Source: Gymnopus androsaceus JB14 (taxonomy: Eukaryota; Basidiomycota; Agaricomycetes; Agaricales; Omphalotaceae). From it: 64,000 nt of DNA. The stretch is from positions 248,001 to 312,000 of the forward strand of contig ML769394.1 in the NCBI GenBank assembly GCA_009733575.1, written 5' to 3'. Shown piece after piece: positions 1 through 11,517 of this stretch; the stretch's first letter is position 1, and every line of letters starts with the position of its first letter. The position numbers were made by a program, and so were the translations under genes. The notes under the pieces are model-generated. The model searched no databases. It was not told the DNA's origin and saw only the letters and a list, made by a program, of their open reading frames with translations.

Positions 1-49
1 CAGTGAGTCAAACTGCTTTATTTCATGCAATGTACTGATAAGATAGGAG

Positions 50-3000
50 ATGGAGAGGTCATCTAGCCATTCTACAGAAGATAAAGATGGTGCTGAGCAT
101 CAAAGTGTTCCCAACATGTCATTGGAGCAACCTGAAGCAGAAGTAGGTGGTGCCTTTGTGTGCAAATATACACAGACTTAACTAGCATCTACTGATAATT
201 CCATTGGTAGATAATGAGTGATACCTCACTCAATACAGAGGATCAAGAGGAGCTTGAGAGGGCTTTGCTTCTGTCAACTTTGCCCTCAGAGGAGTTTGAT
301 GAAGCAGTTGCTGAGCTGTGCTGTCATGAAGCCATGCTCCAAATCAAGTCATTGGAGGAGACAATGAAAGTATGTTTCAATTTACAATGAGAGTTTGTAT
401 ACATTTCTGATGGGATCTGAGTAGGTGGTGAATGAGTTAAACAATGCAGCATTGCAGTTTGCAAGGTCTTTTCAACAGTCAAGAAACATATCCCAAATTG
501 AAAATGCTATACGACTCTGGAAGCAAGCAGTTGAGCTCACACCAGATGGTCATGCTGATAAGCCCAGCCAATTGAGTAATCTTGGCAATGCTTACCAGTT
601 AAGATTTGGCTATCTGAGGGAGCTTAGTGACATTGAGATGGCCATTGTAATGCAGAAGCAGGCAGTTGAACTCACACCTGATGGTGCTAATAGACCTATC
701 TGGCTGGGAAACCTTGGTGCTGCTTTCAAGGCACGATTTGACCAGCTGGGAGAGCTTAGTGACTTAGAGAGTGCCATTGTGGCCATGAAGCAAGCAGTTA
801 AACTCATGCCTGATGGTCAGGCCAACAAGCCTGGCTGGTTGAGTAACCTTGGTACTGCCTTGCGGTCCCGATTTGGCTATCTGGGGGAGCTTAGTGACAT
901 AGAGAATGCCATTGTGGCCCTGAAGCAGGCAGTTGAGCTCACACCTAACGGTAATCCCAACAAACCTACTTGGCTCAGTAACCTTGGAAATGCTTATAAA
1001 TCAAAGTTTGACCATCTGGGGGAGCTTAGTGACACAGAGGGCATTATTGTGGCCCTGAAGCAGGCAGTTGAGCTTCACACCTGATAGTCATGCTAGTAAG
1101 CTTAACTGGTTGTGGACCCTTGGCAATGCTTATCAGTCTCGATTTGACCATCTGAGTGGAGCTTAGTGATATAGAGAGCACTATTATGGCTCTGAAGCAG
1201 GCAGTTGAACTCATGCCTGATAGTCATGTTGGTAAACATGACTGGTTGTGGAATGCTTATCAGTCCGATTTGACATCTGGGGAGCTTGGTGACAAGAGAA
1301 TGCATTGTGCAAGAACAAGCAGTTGAGCTCACCTAATGGCATGCTGATAAATCTGCGGTTAGAAGCTTGTAATGCTTATAAGTCACGATTTGACCATCTT
1401 GGGAAACTTAGTGACATAGAGAGTGCTATTGTGGCCCTGAAGCAGGCAGTTAAACTTACTCCTGATAGTCATGATGATAAAGTTCCCCAGCTGAGTGATC
1501 TTGGCAATGCTTATCAGTCATCGGTTTAGCTATCTGGGGGAGCTTAATTGATATAGAGAGTGCTATTGTAGTACAGAAGCAGGCAGTTGAACTCATTCCT
1601 GATAGTGACATCAACAGATATATCCTGCTCAATGGCCTTGGCCAAGCTTATCAGTCACGATTTGGACATCTAGGAGAGCTTAGTGATATAGAGAGTTCCA
1701 TTAGTGGCTCTGAAACAGGCAGTTGAACTCACTCCATGATGGTCATGCTGATAAGCCTTCCCAGCTGGAACAACCTTGGTGGTGCTTCCAGTTCACGATT
1801 TGGCCATCTAGGGAGAGCTTAGTGACATAGAGAGTGCCATTTTCAGCCATGAAGCAGGCAGTTGAACTCACTCCTGTTGGTCATGCTGACAATAACACCG
1901 TTGGTTGGCATAATCTTGGTGCTGCCTTATCCTCACGATTTGGCCATCTAGAGGAGCTTAATGACATAGAGAGTGCCATTGTGGCCCTGAAGCATGCAGT
2001 TGATCTTACTCCTAATGGTCATGCCACCAAATCTGGCCTGCTTAACAACCTTGGCAATGCTTATCAGCACAATTTGGCCATCTGAAAGAGCTTAGTGACA
2101 TAGACAATGCAATTGTGGCCCAGAAGCAGGCAGTTGAACTCACTCCTGATGGTCATACTGATAAGGCTCCCTGGTTGAGTAACCTTGGCAGTGCTTATCA
2201 GTCACAATTTGACCATCTGAGAGAGCTTAGAGATATAGAGAGTGCCATGGCAGTCCTGAAGCAGGCAATTGAACTCACTCCTGATGGTCATACCAGCAAA
2301 CCTCATCGATTGCATAACCTTGGGGCTGCATTCCAATCAAGATTTCACCATCTGGGAGAGCTTAGTGATATAGATAGTGCCATTGTCGCCCTGAAGCAAG
2401 CAGCTGAACTCACTCCTGATAGTCATGCTAATAAACCTCACTGGTTGGGTAACCTTGGAAATGCTTATCAGTCACAATTTAACCATCTGGGAAAGCTTAC
2501 TGACATAGAGAGTGCCATCATAGCCCTGAAGCAGGCAGTTGAACTCACTCCTGATGGTCATGCTGATAAAGCTGCACTGGTTGGAGTAACCTTGGCAATG
2601 CTTATCCAGCAAACAATTTGGCTACCTGGGAGAGCTTAGTGACATAGAGAATGCTGTTGTTATCCTGAAGCAAGCAGTTGAGCTCACTCCTGATGGTCAT
2701 GTCAGACAAACCTGACTGGTTGAGTTTCCTTGGCATGCTTATCAGTCACGATTTGACCATCTGGGAGAGCTTAGTGACATAGAAAGTGCAATGGCAGTCC
2801 TGACGCAGGCAGTTGAAATCACTCCTGTTGGTCATCCTAATAAACCTCGCTGGTTAGGTAACCTTGGCAATGCTTATTACTCACGATTTGGCCATCTAAA
2901 GGAGCTTAGTGACATAGACAGTGCCATTGTGAATCCTGAAGCAGGCAGTTGATCTCACTCCTGTTGGTCATGCTAACAAACCTGTCTGGTTGAATAGCCT

Positions 3001-5093
3001 TAGTGCTGCCTTCCAGTCACGATTCAGGTTTCACCATCTGCATGAGCTTAGTGACATAGAAAATGCCATAGGTGTCCCTGAAGCAGGCAATTGAACTCAC
3101 ACCTGATGGTCATGCCAACAAACCTGCTCTGCTCAATAACCTTAGCAATGCTTATCAGTCACAATTTGGCCATTCAGCAGAGCTTAGTGACATAGAGAAT
3201 GCTATCGTGGTCCAGAAACAGGCACTTGAACTCACACCTGATGGCCATGCTGGTAAATCTACTTGGTTGCATAGCCTTGGTTTTGCATTTCATTTAAAAT
3301 ACATTTATTCTCAGAATACAGATTGACCTTGATTCTGCGGTATTCTGCCTTCCAACAAGCTAGTCTACTCTCATCCAGTAAACCTCATGTTCAACTAGAT
3401 GCTGCAATAAAGTGGTCCAAACTCTGTCCAACTCCAGCCTTGGCTGTACAAGCATATACAAGGTTTTTTGAGCTAATCCCTCAAGTTGTCTGGCTTGGGA
3501 AAACAGTCAGCCACCGATATGAAGAACTACCTCATATAGGAAGGGTCATTGGTGCAGCAGCTGCTACTGCAATCTCTACAGGAAATTTGCCACTTGCAGT
3601 TGAGTGGCTTGATGAAGGTCGCAGTATAATCTGGGGACAGATACTGCAATTGCGTTCACCATTAGATGATCTCCGTCAAAAGGATCCTCGAATTGCAAAG
3701 GAGTTAGAGATGGTTGCTCAGGCCCTTCAAAATACAGGGACATCCATCAAGAATGACTTTGTTGACTCAGGAATCAAAGAGGCAACTGTTGAAGAAGAAG
3801 CACAGAAGCACCGCAGGCTTGCAGGTCAGTATAAAGATCTTATCATGCAGATTAGGTGTTTGGATGGCTTTGCAAATTTCATGAAACCTAAGAAATTGGC
3901 TGAGCTTGCTTCTGCAGCTACATATGGACCTGTAATCACTGTGAATGTGGATGAATGTCAGTGTGATGCACTCATTCTGTGTTCTTCTGGGGCTGTCATC
4001 CATGTTCCTCTCCCAACATTTTCCCTCAAACAAGCACAGCAGTTGCACTTAAAACTGCTCTCATCACTTCATACCAAGGGTGTTCGCATTGACCGTAATG
4101 GAGATCGTGCTACACGACCAGCATCAGGAGACAATCATGACCATTTTGCATTGAATTTTGAAGGTCTTATGGTTAAATGTTGTACAGCCAATTCTATCAA
4201 AGATTGAAGATGTGGTAATATTCTTTTCTAATTTTTATCAAATATACTCTGACAGCTCTTCATTATAGCTACATGAATCTACAGAAGATATCATTCCTCA
4301 CATTACATGGTGTCCAACAGGTCCACTTACCCTTCTCCCACTTCATGCAGCAGGGATATATGGTGGACCAACAGAGAGAAACATCAATATTTCTGATTTT
4401 GTGGTATCCTCATATACCACAACCTTGAAGTGCTTTGACTAGCTCTATTCCCAAATTCAAGCAACATCAGGCCAAGATCCCCACTGTTCTCATTGTCTCA
4501 CAACCTAATACGCCTGGATGTCACCCTTACCTGGCACTGTAGAAGAGGCAAAGGTCATTCAAAAATATACTTCGAACACACATACTTGCCATCTCAATCA
4601 TGATGCAGCAACTGCAAAGGCTGTTATGCAAGAAATGAGCAAGTATGATTTTATTCATTTTGCTTGCCATGGAATCCAGGATATACAGGATCCACTTCAC
4701 AGTGCATTTGCCCTGTATGATCAGAAACTAAAGCTCAAAGCATTGATGTCCTTGTCTTTGAATGATGTGCAGCTTGCAGTCCTTTCTGCATGTCAGACAG
4801 CCACAGGAGATGAGAATCTCCCTGAAGAAGCTGTCCATCTTGCAGCTGGTATGCTTGCAGTAGGGTATCCAAGTGTTATTGCTACACTCTGGTCTATTGG
4901 GGATAAGGAAGCTCCTCTTATTGCTGATCAAGTCTATGCAAATCTTCTAGGACATCATGACAATTCTCAGGGTGAAAAGAAATCAAAAATGACTCCAGCA
5001 TATGCACTTCATGAAGCTACCCAGAATTTGCGCAAGGCAGTTGGTGAAACCAATTTTGAAAAATGGGTACCCTTTATCCATCTTGGAGTTTAG
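50..5093 (+). pseudogene. TPR-CHAT (caspase-like) protein gene, decayed
   Basis: The product would be a tetratricopeptide-repeat protein ending in a CHAT peptidase domain, a caspase-like fold often placed in NLR-like signalling proteins of fungi. Two short 5' exons (50-142 and 211-369) join in phase to a long repeat exon beginning at 425. About 21 TPR units follow, then a linker helix region (about 3330-4180) and the CHAT domain. An intron lies at about 4214-4268. The catalytic pair is visible as His in HFACHG (near 4663) and Cys in LSACQTA (near 4787). The frame breaks many times: the repeat exon is open only at 425-1084, 1305-1529, 1834-2085, 2115-2639 and 3072-3326, and the CHAT half shifts frame near 4177, 4432 and 4515. 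Because genes at 11-19 kb read perfectly, sequencing error is an unlikely cause. I infer a pseudogene; the active-site motifs are still intact. The true start could lie left of the window. Confidence 0.85.
490..3300 (+). repeat. Tandem array of ~21 TPR-coding units, ~135 bp period
   Basis: The unit is about 135 bp (45 codons), each carrying a version of SDIESAIVALKQAVELTP followed by a spacer with DGHADKP and LSNLGNAYQSRFGHLGEL. The phrase coding for QAVEL recurs at about 527, 664, 796, 934, 1069, 1203, 1319, 1447, 1585, 1721, 1857, 1996, 2128, 2266, 2401, 2538, 2671, 2810, 2946, 3084 and 3220. Units near 1260-1340 have lost scattered single bases relative to the consensus, which breaks the frame. 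High similarity between units suggests expansion by unequal exchange. Confidence 0.9.
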
Positions 5094-5680
5094 AAGTGAC
5101 TTGGTTTCTTCCAAGTTTCAGTGATCAGTGATTTCTTGTTTTGTTTTGAGCATTGTATTCAATTCTTGCATCCATACAAAGTTCAATAAATCCTTTTATG
5201 ATTGACTTGTCTAAGTTTTTTTTTGCTCAATAAGTAATCTTGTGCTGTGTTTTGCTAACCTGAAAATTCTTGTATTCAACTACTTGATCCTAAAGGTTAT
5301 GTTTTTTCCGATAACTAGACAATATAGTTTACTCTAGATTGTGTTTTGATTTCCCTTCATTTTATATATGATACAAATTGATCCACAATTTTTCATTGCT
5401 GCTAGTTACTACAAGTTAGTCAGTAGCTAATCTCACTGCTCTTTTTATTTAATTTTACAATTTGGCAAGTCCAAGAGAGCCTTAGTCTTCAGAGATAGAA
5501 AAATCTAATGAACAATCCTTCTTCTTCTAAGTTATTTCACAAAACCTTCAAGTTCTGAAATTAAGGTACAGGGTTGCTGCTAGAGAAATTCCAAGCAAAT
5601 CCGGACTCAGAGGTAAGTATTCAAATATCCATTACCAAAGGACACCCAGTGACCCAGATACTTATTATAAGTATTAAAGT
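5094..5680. other. AT-rich 3' flank of the TPR-CHAT gene
   Basis: I see no gene here. An AATAAA at about 5185, some 90 bases past the last in-frame stop, could be the polyadenylation signal of the TPR-CHAT gene. The rest is AT-rich and unstructured up to the inverted-repeat element. Confidence 0.5.
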
Positions 5681-6316
5681 CACACCACCAATAATTATGC
5701 TTCAGCCAAGCTGAAGCATAGTGTGAAATAAATGATTTCTGTACCTGCACGAAATGTGCTTTTTCGGAAGAATGTTATTTCAATAGACTGATGAATGAAT
5801 AAAATTCCTACCTTCCGAATTTTTGAATTTACACTGATTTCCAAAAGAATTGTTTTCAATTAAACTCTGAAAACAATAATTTCAAAGCAGACTGAATGCT
5901 TTTATTTCACAATGAGAGCAAAAGAAATTGCTTCGAAGAACCCTTTCAGCTGGTTCCCGAAAGACAATACTTCAATTTTCGGACCGGAGCGGGCCGCTGC
6001 CAAACCGGACAGCGAAAGGCAATCTTTCAGCAGAAAATTGAATTGTTTATTGAAACAATTAGTTTCACTCTTATTGTGAAAACAGGACATTCAAGTCCAC
6101 ATTGAAACTATTGTTTTTAGAGTTCAGGTGAAAATACTTCTTTTGCAAGTCAGTGTAAATTTAAAAATACAGAAGGTAAGAATTATATTCATTCATCAGT
6201 CTATCGAAATGATTATCTTCCATATTTGTCTGAAAAAGTATATTTCGCATAGGCATTAAAATAATTCATTTCACACTATGCTTCAGCCAAGCTGAAGCAT
6301 AATTATTGGTGGTGTG
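5681..6316. mobile_element. 636 bp foldback element (MITE-like), CACACC termini
   Basis: The left end reads CACACCACCAATAATTATGC and the right end is its exact inverse. Similarity between the arms continues inward for about 300 bases with scattered mismatches: the segment around 5783-5850 (GACTGATGAATGAAT) matches the inverse of 6180-6220. A direct AGT flanks both ends (5678-5680 and 6317-6319), as expected of a 3 bp target duplication. No transposase is encoded, so it would be non-autonomous. Its terminal CACACC and AGT flanks match those of the 20 kb element further right, so it may be mobilised by the same CACTA-type machinery; that link is inference. Confidence 0.8.
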
Positions 6317-6581
6317 AGTTTCATTGAGGAGTGTGAACAAGAGAAATAATGATGAGTTCAATCTAAGTATGGGTATGGCAAGAATAACTTGAGAGCCAGA
6401 AGGTTTTGGGCTTAGTTGGGACTTGGCCTTGCGGCGATGCAAATACATGCAGAATTTTATTGCTTATATGCTAGTACTTAGTACAAAACACGATACTCTA
6501 CCAAGTTCTGTGAGTAGTAAGTATAACTGATAGATATGAGTAGAGTACTAGTTCCAGCATCTGGAAATCACTCAAACACTG

Positions 6582-7347
6582 TGTAGTACTAGGTAGTACT
6601 GCATAGTGCTATAGTTTGCTTAGTGAACCGGATAATTCTACTGAACAACCCCATTGATTTGAAACAACCCTTCTGACAATCCCTTTGCATCTCGTGATCG
6701 CCGGTCACGCCGGATGTTGACCGGGGTGAGAACTTGGACATGTGCTGTCGGAGCGTCCAATACAACCATGATGACCATGCCACTCTTCGGCCTCCTAACC
6801 TTTCCTCTTCACTCACTTCTATCCTATTCATGATCGCACACAATGCTAAATGACAAGAAACAAGATGATCAATCACACAGCTGGAACCTTTTCGGCACAG
6901 TACAGGTTTTTTCTTGGGAGTGTGGCAATGACTCGAACAAACAAGAAGTATTTCCTAGGTGCGCTTTTCTTTACTTGCATAAGACTTGCTAACTTTTCTA
7001 TAAGCCAGATATCAGTCTGTGTTGCCGCGACTGGAGTTCAACCTGTGGGACAACCAGTGCCACCAAATCGACAGCAGACACACTGCGACTCATCTTATGT
7101 ACTCCAAACTCATGCAAACCTAGCAACCCTGTTCACGTTCTCATTTCGCTACTATACGCACTTAGATTTTACAACCAGTACTTTATTACTTTTGAACTAT
7201 TCACTGTGACCCGCTGCAAGACCGGTGTGACTGTCACTGTTCCGCCGGAATTCTTAGGGTTGTTAGAACCCAACAACCCCTTCAACAGGGTTGTTCAGTA
7301 GAATTATCCTAGTGAACCCCCCTACTAGGCTACTACCTAGTACTACA
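6582..7347. mobile_element. Second inverted-repeat element, ~766 bp
   Basis: The ends share TGTAGTACTAGGTAGTA in inverted orientation, and a second inverted block of about 30 bases (left at 6622, containing GGATAATTCTACTGAACAAC) lies just inside each end. The interior has no credible coding region. A non-autonomous DNA transposon is the simplest reading. I could not identify a clear target duplication, so the exact ends are uncertain. Confidence 0.6.
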
Positions 7348-7610
7348 TAGTAACTTATGGAATTCAATATCTTTCCATTTTTGGCCATAAATCCAAGTCA
7401 TTTGATTGTTGAAATCCCCTTTGATTGATATCATCAACTGCAGTGCTGGCAATCCTCCCAAGTCTTTCTTGGGTCTTCCACTTCTCTAGAAGATTTCCAC
7501 AATACAGAAAGGAGGAATGATAATAATTGGATTTGAGTATCATTTGACTATACTTATTCTACTATGACATAATAATACAAGGCTGTATTGTTACAGTTGT
7601 AAATATAAAT

Positions 7611-8348
7611 TCACTGAGCAAAGTAATGTTCATGAAAATCATGCAAGCATTTCACCTAAAGTTGAGATGAAAGTCATGAAGATAAGTCATAAAATCCATA
7701 TATCCAATTGTGAAATTCACATAGCAAGGTTATGAGTATAACACAATGAATTTCCTACTCAAAACGTCAGGTTTCAATATGATTTTTCACTGTTAAAGGA
7801 CATGAATTAGGTCCAACATTTTTTACCCAGCAAATGTAACACTAATCCAACCTGAATTTACTCCAAGTTTATGTGAAATAAGTTGTAAAGCAGGCGAAAA
7901 TGATATCATATATACATTAATACTAGTAACATTGGGTATAATACTGTAGTATGTTACAATAGTAGAAATGTATTACAGATAGTAAGTGGTATTATAGTAT
8001 AATAAGTGTATAGTTGCTAACTAATAGTTTAGTGTACATAGCAGTAAGTCCGCCGCTGCCTGTGCCGCATGCACACAAGCTTTATCTTAACAAGTATACA
8101 TCTGGTACTGACTCGCAGTATTTTGATTGTAGACAGTTCACGAGCGCCCGTCCATGGTTCAGCGCTTCTTACATGGAGCCAGTGATGTCATCACTTCCCG
8201 CTTGCCCTTAATGTCATTTTCAAATCCAAGAAGAATTCACTCAATTTTTCAAGCATTATGTGGAACTTGCATTCACAATGAAATTGTGTGAAACTTGATT
8301 TTCATTGGAGCACTAGATGACTTTCATGGACTTTACTTTGCTCAGTGA
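7611..8348. mobile_element. Third inverted-repeat element, ~738 bp
   Basis: TCACTGAGCAAAGTA at the left end is inverted at the right end as TACTTTGCTCAGTGA, and weaker inverted similarity (ATGAAAATCAT, TTTCAC, CAATTGTGAAATT) continues inward. The centre at 7900-8040 is a run of short AT-rich words (AGTAATA, GTATAAT). No protein is encoded. It may be part of a longer, degraded element. Confidence 0.5.
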
Positions 8349-9472
8349 TTTAGGTAGAGGACTCAGAATTATAGGATCTAGAATTGAGAACAATGACTGA
8401 ATACACTAGAGAGAGAATACAATGAGTATAGAAGGACAGTAAACTATACAGTGACTCACATGCTAATACAAACAGAGTGGATAAAAGTGTGTTGTTGCAT
8501 GGGAGTCAAAGGAAGAGTTGCAGAAGTGCAGGAGAGGGCTAGCACATCCCTTATATATGCTTCGCCCAGAGGGACTTCAAATGAAAAAGAAATAAGGTGG
8601 GAAGAACAATTGGAATGTGCAGCAATGGATGAAGCATCAAATGATGACAAAAATCTACAATAACCAAGACTTAAACTTGCAGATGTCAGTTGATAGGCTC
8701 ATCCCCACCCGCTTCCAGATGTTGATGCAATCAATGGTCAGCCGACTACATGAGGCTTCCTCTGGAAGAGGCCGGGCTCCACTTGCAGTCACTAATAGGG
8801 TCACAAATTTGTGACTTTAACTTAGTAAAATTTTGATTTCGAACCACCACTACCTCTGCGTGAATGGCCTGTCCTCCCTCCTCCTGATGGTAACAAGGTA
8901 AGTTACTGGGTGTTTATGAGTCTTGATCATGAATATTGCCATTTTCAGCCCTTTTATAGTAGATTGAGCTTGCTGCAGCAATTTAGCAGCCATCTTGTCC
9001 TGTTTTCTTGGATCCAGGTACTAATATCGAGCCCAATTTTTGGATTCAATACTTCATTCTGTATCACTGGATCATGGTAAGCCAGTGCAAATAAATTCAA
9101 GGTAAGTAAGTACTTTTCGGCCCAGTTATCAGCAATTTTTGGTCTTGAAGAGCACAATACTCACTCCCATTCAATGTCAAGGTAAGGAAAGATTGTTTTA
9201 ATCTTCAATATAGCCATTCTATACTTTAGTAAGTCTAATCCTCTCATTTAAACCTGCTACAACTTCATTATTCTGGATTTTGGTGATTTTTCCAGCAATA
9301 TCCAGTTTTTCTTGCTCTAAAGCTCTCTTATTTGAGATGCAATGCTAATTTCAGCTATGGAGAACCCACAATATCTTCTAGATTCACCTCAAGCAGTGCT
9401 TGTGCAAAACATACACCAGTGTCACTAGTTTTGGGGTCAGCTTGGGCAATATCTCATCCCATGCATACAGAA
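8349..9472. other. Gene-poor, AT-rich interval
   Basis: No recognisable gene. Short open stretches such as those at 8451-8663 and 8617-8814 have no similarity I know. Splice-like GTAAGT and CAG signals occur around 8900-9180, but the flanking frames do not join into a convincing protein. It may be remnants of a transposon. Confidence 0.4.
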
Positions 9473-11025
9473 CATCAGCAAAAATGCTCTAGGCCTGCGG
9501 TAGCCTAGGTAGCCTGGGTGACCTAAGGTTACCCTATAGATCAACCTCAGGTAACCTAGGTAGCCTAGGCAGCCTAGGTGACCAGGGCAACTTGGGTTAA
9601 TGAAGGCTACCCTCTAGGGTACCCTGAACATCAGCAAAAATGCTCTGGGCCTGTGGTAGCCTAGGCAGCCTGGGTGACCAGGGCAACTCAGGTTGATGAA
9701 GGCTGCCCTCTAGGGTACCCTGAAGTCACCTCATAGGGCTAACATGGGTGAGCCTGAGGAAGCCTGAGCAGCCTGAGGCAACCTGAGACAGTCTGAAACT
9801 TGGTTTACTTTTATACAAGTTCAACCTAAGAAGGTTAAGTAACTTTGGGTTTTAAGCTATTAAATATAGATGTTCTGTAATCAAAAGCAGACATTCCACT
9901 TGCTTGATAAATCATCTATAGATCAAAGTTGTAAGTAATTGCATGAAATAAGTGCTTAAATAAGCACCAAACCACATGGGTGGCTGTGAACTGCATACAA
10001 TCAAAAACCAAGGGGCTCCGGGCCAGGAAATTCCGTACCGGGGGTAGGTAGGGTGGGTCCATTGCAAGGCCCAAAAAATATTTTTTGACTGACCCTCAAA
10101 TTGCATTTTTGTGATATCCAAAAGAGTCAAATAAGCCCAAGAATCCCTGAAAAGTATATTTAGACCAGCTACATTGTGTAGAGTGAGTATATACCTTTTT
10201 ATTGCCTTTTTAGGTCATTTCATGAGTGCTTACAGTTCTTGACCTTGACTAATATATTTTGAGATATATGGCATCCAGAGTGAGGTGAAGAGTTTACAAA
10301 AGGCTAATTAGTTATGTAGAGCATGTACAAAGGGCAAAAGACCAGCACAGTAAGGTGAAATAGTGATCAGTGTGTCATAGTTACCTTATTTGGTAATCAC
10401 ATGACCCAAAAAATCACGTGAAGGGAGGGAGGGTCCAGCGCCAAGGCTGAAAAAAAATTTCCGACCCCTGGTACAAAATTAATTTTTCGGACCCCTTGTC
10501 AAAAACCTGTTGATGGGGTCAAATCATATTCATCAAGAATATAACAGTTTACCTCCTAAGCTTGCCACACTTAAACATGAGTCTGAATAACTTTAAGTGA
10601 GCTGTTCCAAGATGTAAGTTAAAGTCAATGAGATATTAAGAAGCTTCTTCTAATAAGAATATATTAAGTGAGTCCAATAAGAACAATGAAATACTATAAG
10701 TTGAGCCACATTGAGTGATAAGACTAAGTATAAAGACAGGTGAATAATGAGATAACTAAGATGTTTTTGGATACCACTACTTATGATAGGCACCCTCAGG
10801 TTGCTCAGGCTGTCTCAGGTTTACTCAGGTTCACTCAGGTTAGCTCAGGCTACCTCAGGCTACCTCAGGTTGACATAGGTTACCTATAACCTTCAAAGTG
10901 CCATCAATCAGCAACTGCAGCTTTGTTCTCTCCAGAGTCTCCAGAGTTCTCCAGAGCTCTCTAGAGACTTATTCAATTCTCTGGATGCTCCAGCAGCTCC
11001 AGCAAAAATACAGGTTTTGCTGATG
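9473..11025. mobile_element. Repeat-filled element bounded by CATCAGCAAAA
   Basis: The left end is CATCAGCAAAA and the right end is TTTTGCTGATG, its inverse. Just inside both ends lie arrays of short words in opposite orientation: GTAGCCTAGG, GAGCAGCCTGAGGC and relatives at 9490-9800, and their inverse, CAGGTTGCTCAGGCTGTCTC, around 10797-10890. The left array contains a direct duplication of about 156 bp (9471-9626 repeated from 9627). Inside are two roughly inverted segments near 10005-10100 and 10430-10510 with runs of A around GGACCC. No transposase is visible. A smaller relative with the same end lies at 58.9 kb. Confidence 0.55.
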
Positions 11026-11517
11026 CAGGCTGGATGTGCCCAATCTTAATAGTATAAGAGAAAAACTAGCATGCTAACATTGTCAATGATTATGATACAG
11101 AGCAAGATAGGAAAGGTCAAAGCGGTAAATATTACCCGGATCCACGATTCAGCACAAATTCAGCAGAATTTCTTGCTGAAAATACTTATTCAACATCGAC
11201 AGACTGAGACTAGTTTATTATGTGGGTATCCATTCCTATTTGCAACTTCGATCCAGAAAATAGAAAATTACAATAAGTAGTCGACGAGCATGGTGCGGGC
11301 TCTGTGCGGGCTCGGCAAGGGCTCGGTAATTGAAGACACAGTATCGAGCTCTTCTGACTTCAAGCAGTCTATGATCCAGTAAGTATATACAATATTAACG
11401 ATGACTTCTTTTTACCCTCTGATTAGCCTAGGCCCGAACTTAGAGCGCGCGCGCTGTAACTGGCTGACAGTGATGATCAGCAACGGTTGACCTAAACCGT
11501 CGCATACACGGACGAGA
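11026..11517. promoter_or_regulatory. Upstream region of the arylesterase gene
   Basis: No gene is visible. The stretch changes from AT-rich repeat DNA to more balanced composition and includes a GC-rich run (GCGCGCGCG near 11445). It presumably holds the promoter of the downstream gene; I see no clear TATA box. Confidence 0.35.

Noticed and set aside
5896..6105. Short coding regions within the 636 bp foldback element
   Set aside because: Mirror-image open frames occur on both strands because the sequence is palindromic; no protein similarity.
9473..9800. CRISPR-like array
   Set aside because: The repeats are overlapping short words without regular spacers, and the genome is eukaryotic.
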